Part shown: piece by piece, positions 1-9,829 of the stretch
Position numbering within the stretch: position 1 is the stretch's first letter
How the letters are laid out: the number at the start of each line of letters is the position of its first letter
Origin: Alphaproteobacteria bacterium
GTDB taxonomy: Bacteria > Pseudomonadota > Alphaproteobacteria > Geminicoccales > Geminicoccaceae
Direction of reading: 5' to 3'
Length of the DNA stretch: 42,593 nt
Assembly: GCA_026990035.1 (NCBI GenBank)
Contig: JALSIM010000037.1
Location: 1-42,593 of the forward strand
Position numbers and translations under genes: made by a program
The notes under the pieces: model-generated
Told to the model about the DNA's origin: nothing
The model's database searches: none
Seen by the model: only the letters and a program-made list of their open reading frames with translations

Positions 1-422
1 TCGCCCGGCTCCAGAGCCTCGAGGACCCGTCGCCGTGCCGCGGTCGTCCGGTCCGGTCGCCGACCGGCGGCGAGCCGGTAGCCCGGGCGCGGCGGGTCGG
101 GAACGAAGGCCGCCGGCACGCTGAGAACCAGTTTCAGGAGGGCGCCGAGGGGGGCGAGGGTTTCCCGCGCCGTTTCGGCGAGCAGGCGCCGCAGCGCCGC
201 GGGCAGGGGCGGAAGGTCGAGGATCCGCTCGACGGCGCGCAGCCGCGCCGGCGGGCTGCGGCGTGCCGGCGGATCGTCCCAGACGATGCCGACGAGTTTG
301 CGGGCACCGAAGGGAACCTCGACGTAGCTCCCCGGTCGTGCCGGCTCGGCCAGCTCCCAGCGGTAGTCGAAGGGCGCATCGACGGGAACGGGTACCAGCA
401 CCGGTACCGGAGCATCGCTCAT
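1..422 (-). CDS. priA: Primosomal protein N' (PriA), N-terminal part, cut by the left edge
   Basis: PriA is the helicase that reloads the replisome at collapsed forks. Only the first 140 codons lie in the window, starting at ATG 420-422 on the minus strand. The translation begins MSDAPVPVLVPVPVDAPFDY, followed by a PGSYVEVPFG segment and GIVWDD; this is the typical PriA 3'-DNA-binding domain opening (valine/proline-rich strand, then FDY, then PG-x-V-x-VPFG). The helicase motifs and zinc cysteines lie outside, so activity cannot be judged. It is divergent from xerC with about 65 bases between starts; priA next to a Xer recombinase is a recurrent alphaproteobacterial arrangement. A longer frame from ATG 413-415 is out of frame with this conserved sequence and was not used. 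Confidence 0.85.
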   Translation of the reverse strand, partial: MSDAPVPVLVPVPVDAPFDYRWELAEPARPGSYVEVPFGARKLVGIVWDDPPARRSPPARLRAVERILDLPPLPAALRRLLAETARETLAPLGALLKLVLSVPAAFVPDPPRPGYRLAAGRRPDRTTAARRRVLEALEPG

Positions 423-487
423 GGGGCGGGATCGAGGACCTCGATGGGCGTGCCGGGACGCCGATTGACAACGGAAGCCTGCTTAGC

Positions 488-1462
488 ATGATGCGCCGCA
501 TGACGAAAGGCGAGGTCCCGCCGCTGTTTTCGCTGCTCGGCGCCGATCTGGTGCCACTCGTGCAGAGCTATCGGAACTGGCTGCGGCACGAAAAGCACGT
601 GGCGGCCCGCACGCTGATCGCCTACGAGAGCGATCTCGCCGCCTTCTTCGCCTTTCTCGCCGGACATCTGGGCGAGCCCCCGGGTCTGGCGCGGCTGCGG
701 GATCTGCGGGTCGCCGATTTCCGGGCCTGGCTGGCCGAGCGTCACCGCCGCGGTCTCGCCCGCAGCTCGACCGCCCGGGCGCTGGCCGCGGTGCGCGGGT
801 TCTTCCGTCATATCGACCGCCGGCACGGCCTCCACAATCCGGCCCTGTCCGCCCTGCGCATGCCGCCGCCACGACGCCCGCTGCCGCGCCCGCTCGAACC
901 GGAACAGGCGATCGCCCTCACCGAGGCCGTGCGGGGGGAGGACGGTCCGGGCTGGGTGCTGCTGCGCGACTATGCGGTGCTGATGCTCCTCTACGGCTGC
1001 GGACTGCGGATCGGCGAGGCGCTCGCGCTGGATCGCGGGGCGGTCGGCACCGATCCCGCGGCCCTGCGCAGCCTCCGGGTGCGGGGCAAGGGGGATCGCC
1101 AGCGCGAGGTGCCGGTGCTGCCGGTGGTGGCGGAAGCGCTGGCGGCCTATGTTGCCGCCTGTCCCCATCTGCTGCCGGCGGACGGGCCTCTCTTTCGCGG
1201 GGTGCGGGGCGGTCGCCTCGATGCCAGTCTCTTGCGGCGGCGGCTGCGGAGCCTGCGCGCCGCTCTCGGCCTGCCGGAAAGCGCCACCCCGCACGCCCTG
1301 CGGCACAGTTTCGCCACCCATCTGCTGGCGGCGGGGGCGGATCTGCGGGTCATCCAGGAGCTTCTCGGACACGCCAGCCTCTCCACCACCCAGGGTTATA
1401 CGGCGGTCGACGGTTCCCGCCTGCGGGCGCTGTACGAACGGGCCCATCCCCGCGCCCGCTGA
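488..1462 (+). CDS. xerC: Tyrosine recombinase XerC
   Basis: Site-specific recombinase that resolves chromosome dimers at dif with XerD and FtsK. The 324-residue product has the SAM-like N-terminal core-binding domain (about residues 15-100, with RTLIAYESDLAAF) and the catalytic domain. Catalytic residues are visible in order: Arg in CGLRIGEAL, Lys in RGKGDRQREVPV, H-x-x-R in HALRHSFATHLL, His in LLGHASLSTT and Tyr in QGYTAV. Length (about 300-330) and an immediate C-terminal stop fit XerC/XerD rather than a phage integrase, as does the priA neighbour. I chose ATG 488 (MMRRMTKGEV); ATG 500 is possible. The open frame extends upstream to 263, but that part is low-complexity arginine-rich and overlaps priA, so it is not coding. 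XerC rather than XerD is an inference from context. Confidence 0.88.
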   Translation: MMRRMTKGEVPPLFSLLGADLVPLVQSYRNWLRHEKHVAARTLIAYESDLAAFFAFLAGHLGEPPGLARLRDLRVADFRAWLAERHRRGLARSSTARALAAVRGFFRHIDRRHGLHNPALSALRMPPPRRPLPRPLEPEQAIALTEAVRGEDGPGWVLLRDYAVLMLLYGCGLRIGEALALDRGAVGTDPAALRSLRVRGKGDRQREVPVLPVVAEALAAYVAACPHLLPADGPLFRGVRGGRLDASLLRRRLRSLRAALGLPESATPHALRHSFATHLLAAGADLRVIQELLGHASLSTTQGYTAVDGSRLRALYERAHPRAR

Positions 1463-4400
1463 GACGCTCCCGGGCGTGACGCCGCGGATCCATTGCCGCA
1501 AAGGTTGCGAGCTCCTATAGCTGGCGCGCCGGACAGCCGGCCGGAGATCCCGTCGCCCCCGTACCTTCCGGACCGATCGTGCGCCTCATCCTCGCGAGCA
1601 TCGCCCTCTTCCTGGCCCTCCTCCTCGGCGGTCTGCTGCTGCCGCGGCTGATCGAGGACGAGGCCGCCCGGGCCATGCTGGATCGGATCGCCACCACGCG
1701 AACCGGCTATCCGCTGGAAGTCGAGGGGGCGATCGAGTTTTCCCTGCTGCCGCGACCGAGCCTCAGTTTCGCCCGTGCCCGGCTGGGCGGTGAAGACCCG
1801 GCATCGGCCCCGTTTTCGGCCCGCTTCGACCGGGTGGACATCGATCTCGCGATCGGCCCGCTGATACGCGGACGGCTCGAGGTGGCCAGCATGCGGCTCG
1901 TGCGTCCCAGCCTCGAGATCCGGCGCGATCCCCGCGAGGTCCTGCTGGCCCTGCTCGAGGCCGAGCCCGTCGCCGACCGTCGCCTGCTGCTGCGCAGCGT
2001 CGAGATTCTCGACGGCACGCTCGCCTTCGCGCGTGCCGGCGCCGGTGCGCGGCCGATACGAATCTCGGGAATCGATGCCTTGTTCCTGGGTGCCGAGGGT
2101 GGCGGATTCACCGTCGAGGGCAGGGGGCGGACCGTGAAGGCGCCACTCGTCTTCCGGATCGAGTCCGGGGCGCCGCAGCGGGGACGGCCGGTGCGGCTGG
2201 CCTTCCGCGGCCAGCTCGGTGTCGGTGGCAGGCTCGCCAAGATCGGCTACACCGGCGGGCTGCAGGCGACGGAAGGCGGTCTGGCGGCGAGCGGGGAACT
2301 GGAACTGGTGACGGCCGAGCCCGGGGAGTTCGTCGAAGCGGTGGCGGCGCTCCTCGACCGGCTGCCTCCGGAACTGCCCCCGCTGCCACGGCCCCTGCGG
2401 CTCCGGGGACGGTTCGAGAGCCGGGAAGGGTTCTGGCAATTCGAGGATCTCGGGTTGCAGCTCGCCGATCGGCAGCTCTCGGGAAGGATGCGTTACGCTC
2501 CCGGCCCGCGACCTTCGTTCGAGGCCAGCTTCGAGGCGAACCGCCTCGATCTCGGGATGACGATGGACGAGCTCGCCCGCTGGCGGCGGCAACTGCCGCT
2601 GCCGCCCTACGGTCTCGAGGGGCGGCTGCAGCTCCGGATCGGCGCTCTCCACCTCGGCGGAAAGCCGGTCCGCCAGCTCCGTCTGGACGCGCGGATCGAC
2701 GAGCGCGGCGATCTCGAGCTCGCGGACTTCGCGGCCCGGATCCCCGGGGGCGGGGATCTGCGCCTGCGTGGCACCCTGGCGAGGGTCGCCGGGGCGCCCC
2801 GCTGGCTCGGCGAGATCCGGCTGGCCGGCCAGTCGTTGCGCGAGACCCTGGACTGGCTCGGGGTGGATCTGCACCGGGGGACCGGGGAGCGGACCTTCGC
2901 CGCCTACGCCGTCCGGGGCGAGCTGCGGCTCGGCGCCGAGGGGGTCGGTCTGCGCGAAGGCGAGCTGCGGGTGGACGCGACCACGGCACGGGGATCCTTC
3001 GCCCTGCGGTTCGGCGAACGGCCCCAGCTCGCGGTGGCCGCGATCCTCGATCGCCTGGTGGTGGACGATTATCTGGAGCTGTTGCCGGCGGACTGGCGGG
3101 TGGCGGATCTTCGCGATCTCCTCGGATCCTTCGACGCCGCTCTCGACGTGACCCTCCAGCGCACGGCCCTGGGCGGCCTCCGTGCCGGTACCCTGAAGCT
3201 GCGGGCCGGGCTGGATAAGGGGCGGCTCACCGTGGGCGAGCTGGAACTCGCCGATCTCGGTGGTGCCTCGGCGGGGATCGCCGGCACCCTGACGCTGGAC
3301 CGCCTCGAATACGATTTCGCCGCCGATGTGGAGATTCCCTCGCCGGCCCGTCTCGCCCGGCAGGCCGGACTCGCCGGCTACGAACTGCTGGCGGGTCTGG
3401 GGGCGCTGCGCGGCCAGGCGACCCTGCGTGGTCGCGGCACGGCCGGCGAGGCGGAGCTCGAACTCGCCGGCGAGGCCGCCCGGCTCACCGTCAGCGCGAC
3501 CGGCGAGAAGCTCGCCAGCTTCGAGACCTTCACCGCCAGAGCGGTGCTCGAGGCGACGAGCTTCGCCGCCTTCGCCCGCAGCTTCGGCGTGCCGCCGCTC
3601 CGACCCCAGCGGGTGCGCGGGCCGCTCTCGGCGACGGTGGATGTCGAACGGTTGGCGGCCGGCCCCCTCGCGCTGCGGGCCGCGGCCCGTCTCGCCGGGG
3701 TGTCGCTCGATGTCGACACCCGCTGGGGCGGCGATCCCCCGGCCCTCGAGGGACGGTTGCTCGTCTCGCCGGTGCCGAGTGGCGATCTGATCGACACCCT
3801 CCATCGTCTGATGGCGCCGTTCCTGGGTCTGCTGCCCGAACCGCCGCAGGCCTGGCCGGGGGCTTGGCCGGGAAGCGCTCTCGACTGGGGCTGGCTGGAT
3901 CGCCTCCGACTGCGCCTCGACATCGGTTTCGAGGTGCCGGCGAACGGGCTGCGTCTGGTGATCGAGGACGGGCGACTGGCGGTCGAGAACCTCGATCTGG
4001 CGGTGGCCGGGGGGCGCTGGACGGGGAGGCTGGACCTGCGCCGCCGGGGCGCCGGGGTGGAAGCCTCGGCTTCGCTGATGCTCGAGGGCGCCCGGGTCGA
4101 GCGCCTGCTGTCCCTGCTGGGCATCGCCGAAGGTCTGTCGGGGAGTCTCGAGCTCGGCGCCGATCTGCGCTCCGGCGGCAACAGCATCGCCGATCTGATC
4201 GCCCATCTCGGGGGCGAGGGCTGGGTGCGGCTGCGCGATGGTGGCATCGGCGGTCTCGGCCGCGACGAAGCCGGCGGTCTGCTGCTGGGAGTCGTGGACC
4301 GCCTGCCCTTCCGTCTGCTGGGCGGCGATCTGCGGTTCGATCGCGGGATCGTCGAGCCGGTCGGATCGGGACTGCTGGTGACCGGCGAGCGGCTGCGCGG

Positions 4401-4549
4401 CGAGATCGAACTGATGGCCGATCTCTACGCCTGGATGACGCGCGCGGTCCTGCGACTCCGCGATCCCGACGGGGCCACCGCCGAAGTCGAGCTGTTCGGT
4501 CCCCTGGCCGCGCCGGTCGCCCGGCTCGCCTCGCTGGCGGCCAGCGAGA

Positions 4550-5953
<1,404 letters not shown>

Positions 5954-6021
5954 CGAGCTCGCTCCCCGCGACGGACGGCCCGGCCTGTCGGGAGGATCTC
6001 CCGGGACGGTCCCGCCCGCGG

Positions 6022-6564
6022 CTATTTCTTGCGGAAGCGGTCCAGCGCGACGATCTCGGCGCCCCGCCGTTCCGCGCTCTCCGCTTCGTCCTCCGTTTCC
6101 TCGGTCCCCTCCCTTTCCGTCGGGGCCGGCGGAGCGGCTTCGGCGGAGGCGATCGGCAGCCGCACGGTCGCCGGCTCGCCGGCGGCTTCCTCCGCGCCCT
6201 CGGCAGCCCCGTCGACGGTGAACTGGAGGCCGAACTCCGCCGAAGGATCGGCGAAGATGCGGATGGCGCGGTAGGGCACCGTCAGCCGCTCGGGAACGTC
6301 GTTGAAGCTCAGGGTGACGGCGAACGCCTCGTCTCCGACCTCGAGATCCCAATACTGATGCTGGAGGACGATGGTGATCTCGTTGGGATAGCGTTCGCGC
6401 AGATAGTCCGGCATGCGCACCGCCGGATGGCGGGTGCTGAAGGTGATGTAGTAGTGATGCGGGGCGCCGATCCCGCCGGCGGCGAGGTCGCCCAGGATCT
6501 TGCGCACTACGCCGCGCAGGGCGTCTTCGACCAGTCGTCCGTATTCGACACGTCCGCGGCGCAT
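6022..6564 (-). CDS. sspB: SspB, ClpXP adaptor for ssrA-tagged proteins (alpha type)
   Basis: Adaptor that binds ssrA-tagged substrates and tethers them to ClpX. 180 residues. The alpha-SspB core is clear: [67 protein letters not shown] and FGLQF. After about residue 115 comes a flexible acidic/proline/alanine linker, then the C-terminal ClpX-docking segment [10 protein letters not shown]; this tripartite layout is the known architecture. I chose ATG 6562-6564; upstream sequence belongs to the ssrA gene. Adaptor and tmRNA genes lie next to each other on the same strand, with the tag decoded about 170 bases upstream. Family identity is secure; actual substrates are unknown. Confidence 0.92.
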   Translation of the reverse strand: MRRGRVEYGRLVEDALRGVVRKILGDLAAGGIGAPHHYYITFSTRHPAVRMPDYLRERYPNEITIVLQHQYWDLEVGDEAFAVTLSFNDVPERLTVPYRAIRIFADPSAEFGLQFTVDGAAEGAEEAAGEPATVRLPIASAEAAPPAPTEREGTEETEDEAESAERRGAEIVALDRFRKK

Positions 6565-6620
6565 GCCCGTTCTTTTCGCTCTTGGTCGTTCACAGTGGCC
6601 TGCAGGTTCCAGGCATGAAA

Positions 6621-6725
6621 GTGGAGGGCTTCTGTTGCCCGGCGCCCTCCGAGCCGCGCCACGGGCGGATGAGGCCCGTGGACTTGGTGGAGGAGTTCTG
6701 TTGCCCGGCCTCCTCCAGCCGCGCT
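6621..6725 (-). repeat. Tandem near-identical predicted pseudoknots in the tmRNA coding piece
   Basis: Two units of about 38 bases (6621-6660 and 6687-6725) share an identical 14-base loop (TTCTGTTGCCCGGC on the plus strand). Their 7-bp stems differ but both pair fully: GGAGGGC/GCCCTCC at 6623-6629 and 6644-6650, GGAGGAG/CTCCTCC at 6689-6695 and 6710-6716. In each unit the loop CGGC can pair with GCCG just outside the stem, giving an H-type pseudoknot. An 8-bp hairpin (CCACGGGC/GCCCGTGG, 6659-6681) lies between them. Confidence 0.75.
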
Positions 6726-6735
6726 TACCCAATGG

Positions 6736-6768
6736 TTAGGCAGCGAGAGCCATACGGTTGTCGTTGGC
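6736..6768 (-). other. tmRNA tag reading frame (ANDNRMALAA plus stop)
   Basis: On the minus strand the codons are GCC AAC GAC AAC CGT ATG GCT CTC GCT GCC TAA. The first codon would be the resume codon. The tag keeps the AND(N) start bound by SspB and the C-terminal A-L-A-A recognised by ClpX. With the charged alanine it is 11 residues, shorter than the roughly 14-residue tags I recall for other alphaproteobacteria. Confidence 0.88.
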
Positions 6769-6957
6769 ACTTGTAAGGTCGGCCCGATAACGGCGGTACC
6801 ATACCGGGCGAAACCTGCCCCTTTACCGCGCGACGTCGAACCTGTTTCGCCCCCGCGGATCGGGGATGTTGGTGGAGGCGCCGGGTACTGCCCCCGGGTC
6901 CGCCGCGCCTATTCCGGGCAGGGTTTATCGCCATAGTCGGCCGTCACCGACGTCCCT

Positions 6958-6985
6958 AATATAGTCCCTTGCCAAAACTCGGCAA
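6958..6985 (-). promoter_or_regulatory. Sigma70-type promoter of ssrA
   Basis: On the minus strand TTGCCG (6980-6985) and TATATT (6958-6963) are separated by 16 bases, a good match to the -35/-10 consensus. The start site would fall near 6951, about 15-20 bases before the first P2 pairing of the acceptor piece. It lies in the divergent region shared with thyX. Confidence 0.6.
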
Positions 6986-7071
6986 TGGGGCGACGAACGG
7001 CTCGCCCGGACGTTGCCCGCAACGGCAGGTCCGACATCCTCGTGAGCGAAACCAGTCGACGGATCCCGCCC

Positions 7072-8067
7072 ATGACCCTGACCCGTGAGCAGGAACACGA
7101 AATCGAAGCGCTGAGGGCCACCCGGCACGAGACCAAACGGGCCACGGTGCCCGCTCTGGAGGAGATCCTCTACCGGCCGCTGACGGTGCTCGACCACGGG
7201 TTCGTGCGGGTGATCGACTACATGGGCGACGACGCCGCCATCGTGCAGGCGGCGCGGGTCTCCTACGGCCAGGGGACGAAGCGGGTGAGCTCGGATCGCG
7301 GGCTCATCAACTATCTGATGCGCAATCGCCATACGAGCCCCTTCGAGATGTGCGAGATCAAGCTCCACATCAAGCTGCCGATCTTCGTCGCCCGCCAGTG
7401 GATCCGCCATCGTACCGCCAACGTCAACGAGTATTCGGCACGCTATTCGGTGCTGGATCGGGAGTTCTACATTCCCGACGAGGAGTTCCTGCGGCTGCAG
7501 AAGCTCGAGCGTCGGACCGCGCCGGCCCAGCTCGATCTGCTCGGCGAGAGGGAGCGACCCCGGCCGGCGGCGACGGCAGCCCAGTCGCAGACCAACAAGC
7601 AGGGTCGGGAGGGGGTGCTGGACGCCGATGCGGCGGCCGCCGTCATTCGCGAGATCCGCCGTGTCTCGGCGACCGCCTTCACCGTGTACGACAAGCTCCT
7701 GGGCGATACCGAGCATCCGGGTATCGCGCGCGAACTCGCCCGCATCGTGTTGCCGCTGTCCACCTACACCCAGTGGTACTGGAAGATCGATCTGCACAAT
7801 CTCCTGCATTTCATCGCCCTTCGTGCCGATCCCCACGCCCAGTACGAGATCCGGGCCTATGCCGAGCTGCTGCTGGGCATCGTCCGGCGCTGGGTGCCGC
7901 TGACCGCGGCCGCCTTCGAGGAATACCGCATCGAGGGGGCGACCCTGTCGGGGACCGCGCTCGAGGTGATCCGCCGCCTGCTCCGGGGCGAGGAGGTCGA
8001 CCGGGAGACGAGCGGCCTGTCGGCCCGCGAGTGGCGGGAACTGCAGGCGCTGCTGGGACGGGAGTGA
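7072..8067 (+). CDS. thyX: FAD-dependent thymidylate synthase
   Basis: Flavin-dependent conversion of dUMP to dTMP using methylenetetrahydrofolate and NAD(P)H. The ThyX motif [15 protein letters not shown] (R-H-R-x7-S) is complete, as are [15 protein letters not shown] and the C-terminal block [20 protein letters not shown] with [11 protein letters not shown]. The 331 residues exceed minimal ThyX enzymes (about 220-250). The extra length comes from an insertion at about residues 145-185 rich in charged residues, Q and P, and from N- and C-terminal extensions. I chose ATG 7072; an in-frame GTG at 7042 would add 10 residues. It is divergent from ssrA and convergent with a small membrane-protein gene only 4 bases away. 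No ThyA is visible in the window. Confidence 0.93.
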   Translation: MTLTREQEHEIEALRATRHETKRATVPALEEILYRPLTVLDHGFVRVIDYMGDDAAIVQAARVSYGQGTKRVSSDRGLINYLMRNRHTSPFEMCEIKLHIKLPIFVARQWIRHRTANVNEYSARYSVLDREFYIPDEEFLRLQKLERRTAPAQLDLLGERERPRPAATAAQSQTNKQGREGVLDADAAAAVIREIRRVSATAFTVYDKLLGDTEHPGIARELARIVLPLSTYTQWYWKIDLHNLLHFIALRADPHAQYEIRAYAELLLGIVRRWVPLTAAAFEEYRIEGATLSGTALEVIRRLLRGEEVDRETSGLSAREWRELQALLGRE

Positions 8068-8071
8068 CCCG

Positions 8072-8257
8072 TCAGCCGAAGCGTGGCGTCTTGCCGCTGC
8101 AGAAGATCACGAGGACGACGAGGATCACGAAGGTCAGCAGCAGCGACAGCCAGAAGGTCGCGGCGAAGCCGAACAGGAGGGCGGCGACCACCTGGAAGAG
8201 GACGAGCGCCAGGGCGAACCACCCGAACGGGCCGAAACCTTCGTCATGCTCCATCAC
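8072..8257 (-). CDS. Small two-helix membrane protein, unknown function
   Basis: About 60 residues with two hydrophobic segments (FGWFALALVLFQVVAALLFGFAA broken by one T, then SLLLTFVILVVLVIFC) and an acidic N-terminus (MEHDEGFG), predicted to be an inner-membrane hairpin. A strong AGGAGG lies 8 bases before GTG 8255-8257 and 11 before ATG 8252-8254, so both starts are plausible; I list the GTG. That ribosome binding site is the main reason to call it a gene. I do not recognise the family. It is convergent with thyX. Confidence 0.55.
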   Translation of the reverse strand: MMEHDEGFGPFGWFALALVLFQVVAALLFGFAATFWLSLLLTFVILVVLVIFCSGKTPRFG

Positions 8258-8481
8258 GGTCCTGTCCTCCTCGGCTGCGGGTCTCCGGTGCGAATAGGCG
8301 ATTCGGCGTCGCAGACAAGGGGGCCATTTGTCTCAGCCGATGTGTTAATCCTGCCACAGCCGGTGGGAATGGGCGGCCTCGGGTCGCTCGCCGCTAAACC
8401 AAACCTTTCCAGAGTGCCACTATGGGCTCGACCCTAGGCTCGTCCGCGAATTTGCTCGCACACACGATCGGAGAAACAACG

Positions 8482-9369
8482 ATGCGCCTGAGAATCGGCT
8501 TTCTTATGGGCGCGGGCCTGTTCACCCTTTCGGCCTGCGCCGGAGGCCCGCAGTTCACCTCCCTTCCCGCGAATCTCGCGAAGTCGTTCGAGGCCGAGCG
8601 GACGGTCGCCGAGGCGCGCTCGGTACAGGCGCCGGCCGACCCCTACGGCGCCACCCTCTATGCCGAGTATCTCCGCTATGCGGAGTACGAATACGGCCCG
8701 ATGATGGACAATCCGGACGCCATTTTCCACGCCCGTCGGGCGATCGCCGTCGCCAATGGCGAGACGGTGACGCCGCAGGCGGTGACCGACCGGCTGCTGC
8801 CGGCGGAGAAGGCCGATGTGTTGGCCGCCGCGCGTCGGCGTCTCGACGCCGTGCTCCAGGGCGGCGGTCCGCAGAAGGCGCCCGAGGCCACCGCCCGGGC
8901 GGTGGCGGCCTACGACTGCTGGCTGGAGCAGCAGGAAGAGAACATCCAGCCGGACGACATCGCGTCCTGCCGGCAGACCTTCCTCGAGAATCTCGAGGCC
9001 GCGGAAGCGGCGATCCAGCCGCCGATGCCGCCGACCATCACCCTCGCCGCCGACGTGCTGTTCGATTTCGACAAGGCGGTGATCAAGGACGCCTTCAAGC
9101 CCGAGCTCGACCGGATCGCCGAGCTGCTGCAGAAGAATCCCGACGTCCGGGTGTTCGTCGACGGTTACACCGACACCATGGGCCCGGCCGAATACAACAT
9201 GGATCTGTCGAAGCGGCGGGCGCAGGCGGTCGCCGATTATCTCGTCGGTCGCGGCATCGCTCGCGATCGGATCACGGTCCGCGCCTTCGGCGAGACGGAG
9301 CTCGCCGTGCCGACGCCGGACGAGACGGCCGAACCGCGCAACCGGCGCGTCGAGATCCGCAAGCGCTGA
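8482..9369 (+). CDS. OmpA-domain outer-membrane lipoprotein
   Basis: 295 residues. The signal peptide MRLRIGFLMGAGLFTLSAC ends in a lipobox (L-S-A-C), so lipidation at Cys19 is predicted; LspA, encoded further along the window, would process it. The middle part (about 20-185) is alpha-helical and unfamiliar (YAEYLRYAEYEYGPMMDNPDA, FHARRAIAVANGE). The C-terminal about 110 residues are a standard OmpA/Pal/MotB peptidoglycan-binding domain: DVLFDFDKAVI, FVDGYTDTMGPAEYNMDLSK, RAQAVADYLV, ITVRAFGE and NRRVEI, including the Asp and Arg that bind diaminopimelate. I chose ATG 8482, with GGAGAAAC upstream. It likely ties the outer membrane to the cell wall. It is not Pal, because the N-terminal region is much longer. 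Confidence 0.85.
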   Translation: MRLRIGFLMGAGLFTLSACAGGPQFTSLPANLAKSFEAERTVAEARSVQAPADPYGATLYAEYLRYAEYEYGPMMDNPDAIFHARRAIAVANGETVTPQAVTDRLLPAEKADVLAAARRRLDAVLQGGGPQKAPEATARAVAAYDCWLEQQEENIQPDDIASCRQTFLENLEAAEAAIQPPMPPTITLAADVLFDFDKAVIKDAFKPELDRIAELLQKNPDVRVFVDGYTDTMGPAEYNMDLSKRRAQAVADYLVGRGIARDRITVRAFGETELAVPTPDETAEPRNRRVEIRKR

Positions 9370-9393
9370 GCGCTCCGGAACCGGTGAACGGGG

Positions 9394-9420
9394 AGACCGC
9401 GTGGCCCGGCCACGCGGTCT
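9394..9420 (+). terminator. Hairpin terminator after the OmpA-domain lipoprotein
   Basis: A perfect 12-bp inverted repeat (AGACCGCGTGGC / GCCACGCGGTCT) with a 3-base loop lies 24 bases after the stop codon, followed by TCGCCTTTC. The T-tract is weak. It lies between convergent genes and may serve both strands. Confidence 0.6.
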
Positions 9421-9439
9421 TCGCCTTTCACAGCCCGGG

Positions 9440-9808
9440 TCAGAGCCCCGAGAAGCGGGCGAGCAGGCTCGCGAGCCACAGCGCGACGGCGCAGACGAAG
9501 CTCGCTTCCGCGTAGCGGCGGAAGGTCGCCTGCAGCACCTCGGTGACGATCCGCTGGGCCTGTTCGGCGGGGAGGTCCGGCGGCGGCTCCAGGAGCAGCC
9601 ACAGTTCGGTGCGCTTATAGGGCCGGTTCGGTGCCCGGTAGGCCTTGATCATCAGCACCGCCCACATGACGAGGGTGAGGACCGCGCCGCTGCGCAGGGC
9701 GAGGAGCGGATCGGCCGAAAGGCCGGCCATGGTCAGCAGGATCGCCAGGGCGCCGAAGCCCACGGCGCGACGAACGGAAAGATCGGCCGCCTGCTCGATA
9801 CGGTTCAC
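9440..9808 (-). CDS. Conserved small membrane protein, unknown function
   Basis: 122 residues starting at GTG 9806-9808. Predicted helices are AVGFGALAILLTMAGL, SGAVLTLVMWAVLMI and, near the C-terminus, FVCAVALWLASLLARF. Between them is a conserved-looking soluble stretch (YRAPNRPYKRTELWLLLEPP) and an amphipathic helix (AEQAQRIVTEVLQATFRRYAEAS). The RTELWLLLEP pattern resembles a family of uncharacterised alphaproteobacterial membrane proteins, but I cannot name it. It lies 21 bases downstream of the YggT-like gene on the same strand and may be co-transcribed with it. Confidence 0.6.
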   Translation of the reverse strand: MNRIEQAADLSVRRAVGFGALAILLTMAGLSADPLLALRSGAVLTLVMWAVLMIKAYRAPNRPYKRTELWLLLEPPPDLPAEQAQRIVTEVLQATFRRYAEASFVCAVALWLASLLARFSGL

Positions 9809-9829
9809 GATCCGGACGCGCTAGCCTCG

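Larger units (their letters stand above)
6598..6935 (-). ncRNA. ssrA: Permuted two-piece tmRNA gene (acceptor piece then coding piece)
   Basis: tmRNA rescues stalled ribosomes and appends a degradation tag. Reading the minus strand, the acceptor piece comes first and ends in CGCCTCCACCA (CCA at 6870-6872), preceded by a 5+7+5 T-arm (CCGGG-GGCAGTA-CCCGG). A spacer of about 15 bases follows, then the coding piece begins GGGGGCGAAACAGGTTCGAC at 6854. GGGGGCG pairs with CGCCTCC over 7 bp with a G-U as third pair, the tmRNA/tRNA-Ala identity element. P2 is supported by CGTCGCGC with GCGCGGCG, GGGCA with TGCCC, GGTTT with AAACC and CGCC with GGCG. The tag frame at 6736-6768 reads ANDNRMALAA then TAA. 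Downstream are two predicted pseudoknots and hairpins. This order is the circularly permuted alphaproteobacterial form. Mature ends are estimates; the 3' limit of the coding piece is uncertain. Confidence 0.9.

Noticed and set aside
488-1462. Phage or island integrase
   Set aside because: Length, context beside priA and absence of attachment sites, tRNA target or cargo genes fit a chromosomal XerC.
1396-4206. Very long open frame (936 codons) antisense to the AsmA gene
   Set aside because: Long antisense frames are expected in GC-rich DNA. The product is low-complexity, rich in R/P/Q/E/G without any domain pattern, while the sense frame shows an anchor helix and regular beta pattern.
6621-6725. 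Tandem repeats as CRISPR or mobile-element remnant
   Set aside because: Only two units, each with base-paired arms and compensatory changes, inside the tmRNA transcript; no cas genes or transposase nearby.
6507-6770. Possible 87-residue protein starting upstream of sspB
   Set aside because: Its frame runs through the tmRNA tag region and the pseudoknots; the sequence is explained by RNA structure.
6598-6935. Ordinary one-piece tmRNA
   Set aside because: The CCA end lies upstream of the GGGGGCG 5' end on the transcribed strand, which is the permuted order; no second acceptor 3' half follows the tag.
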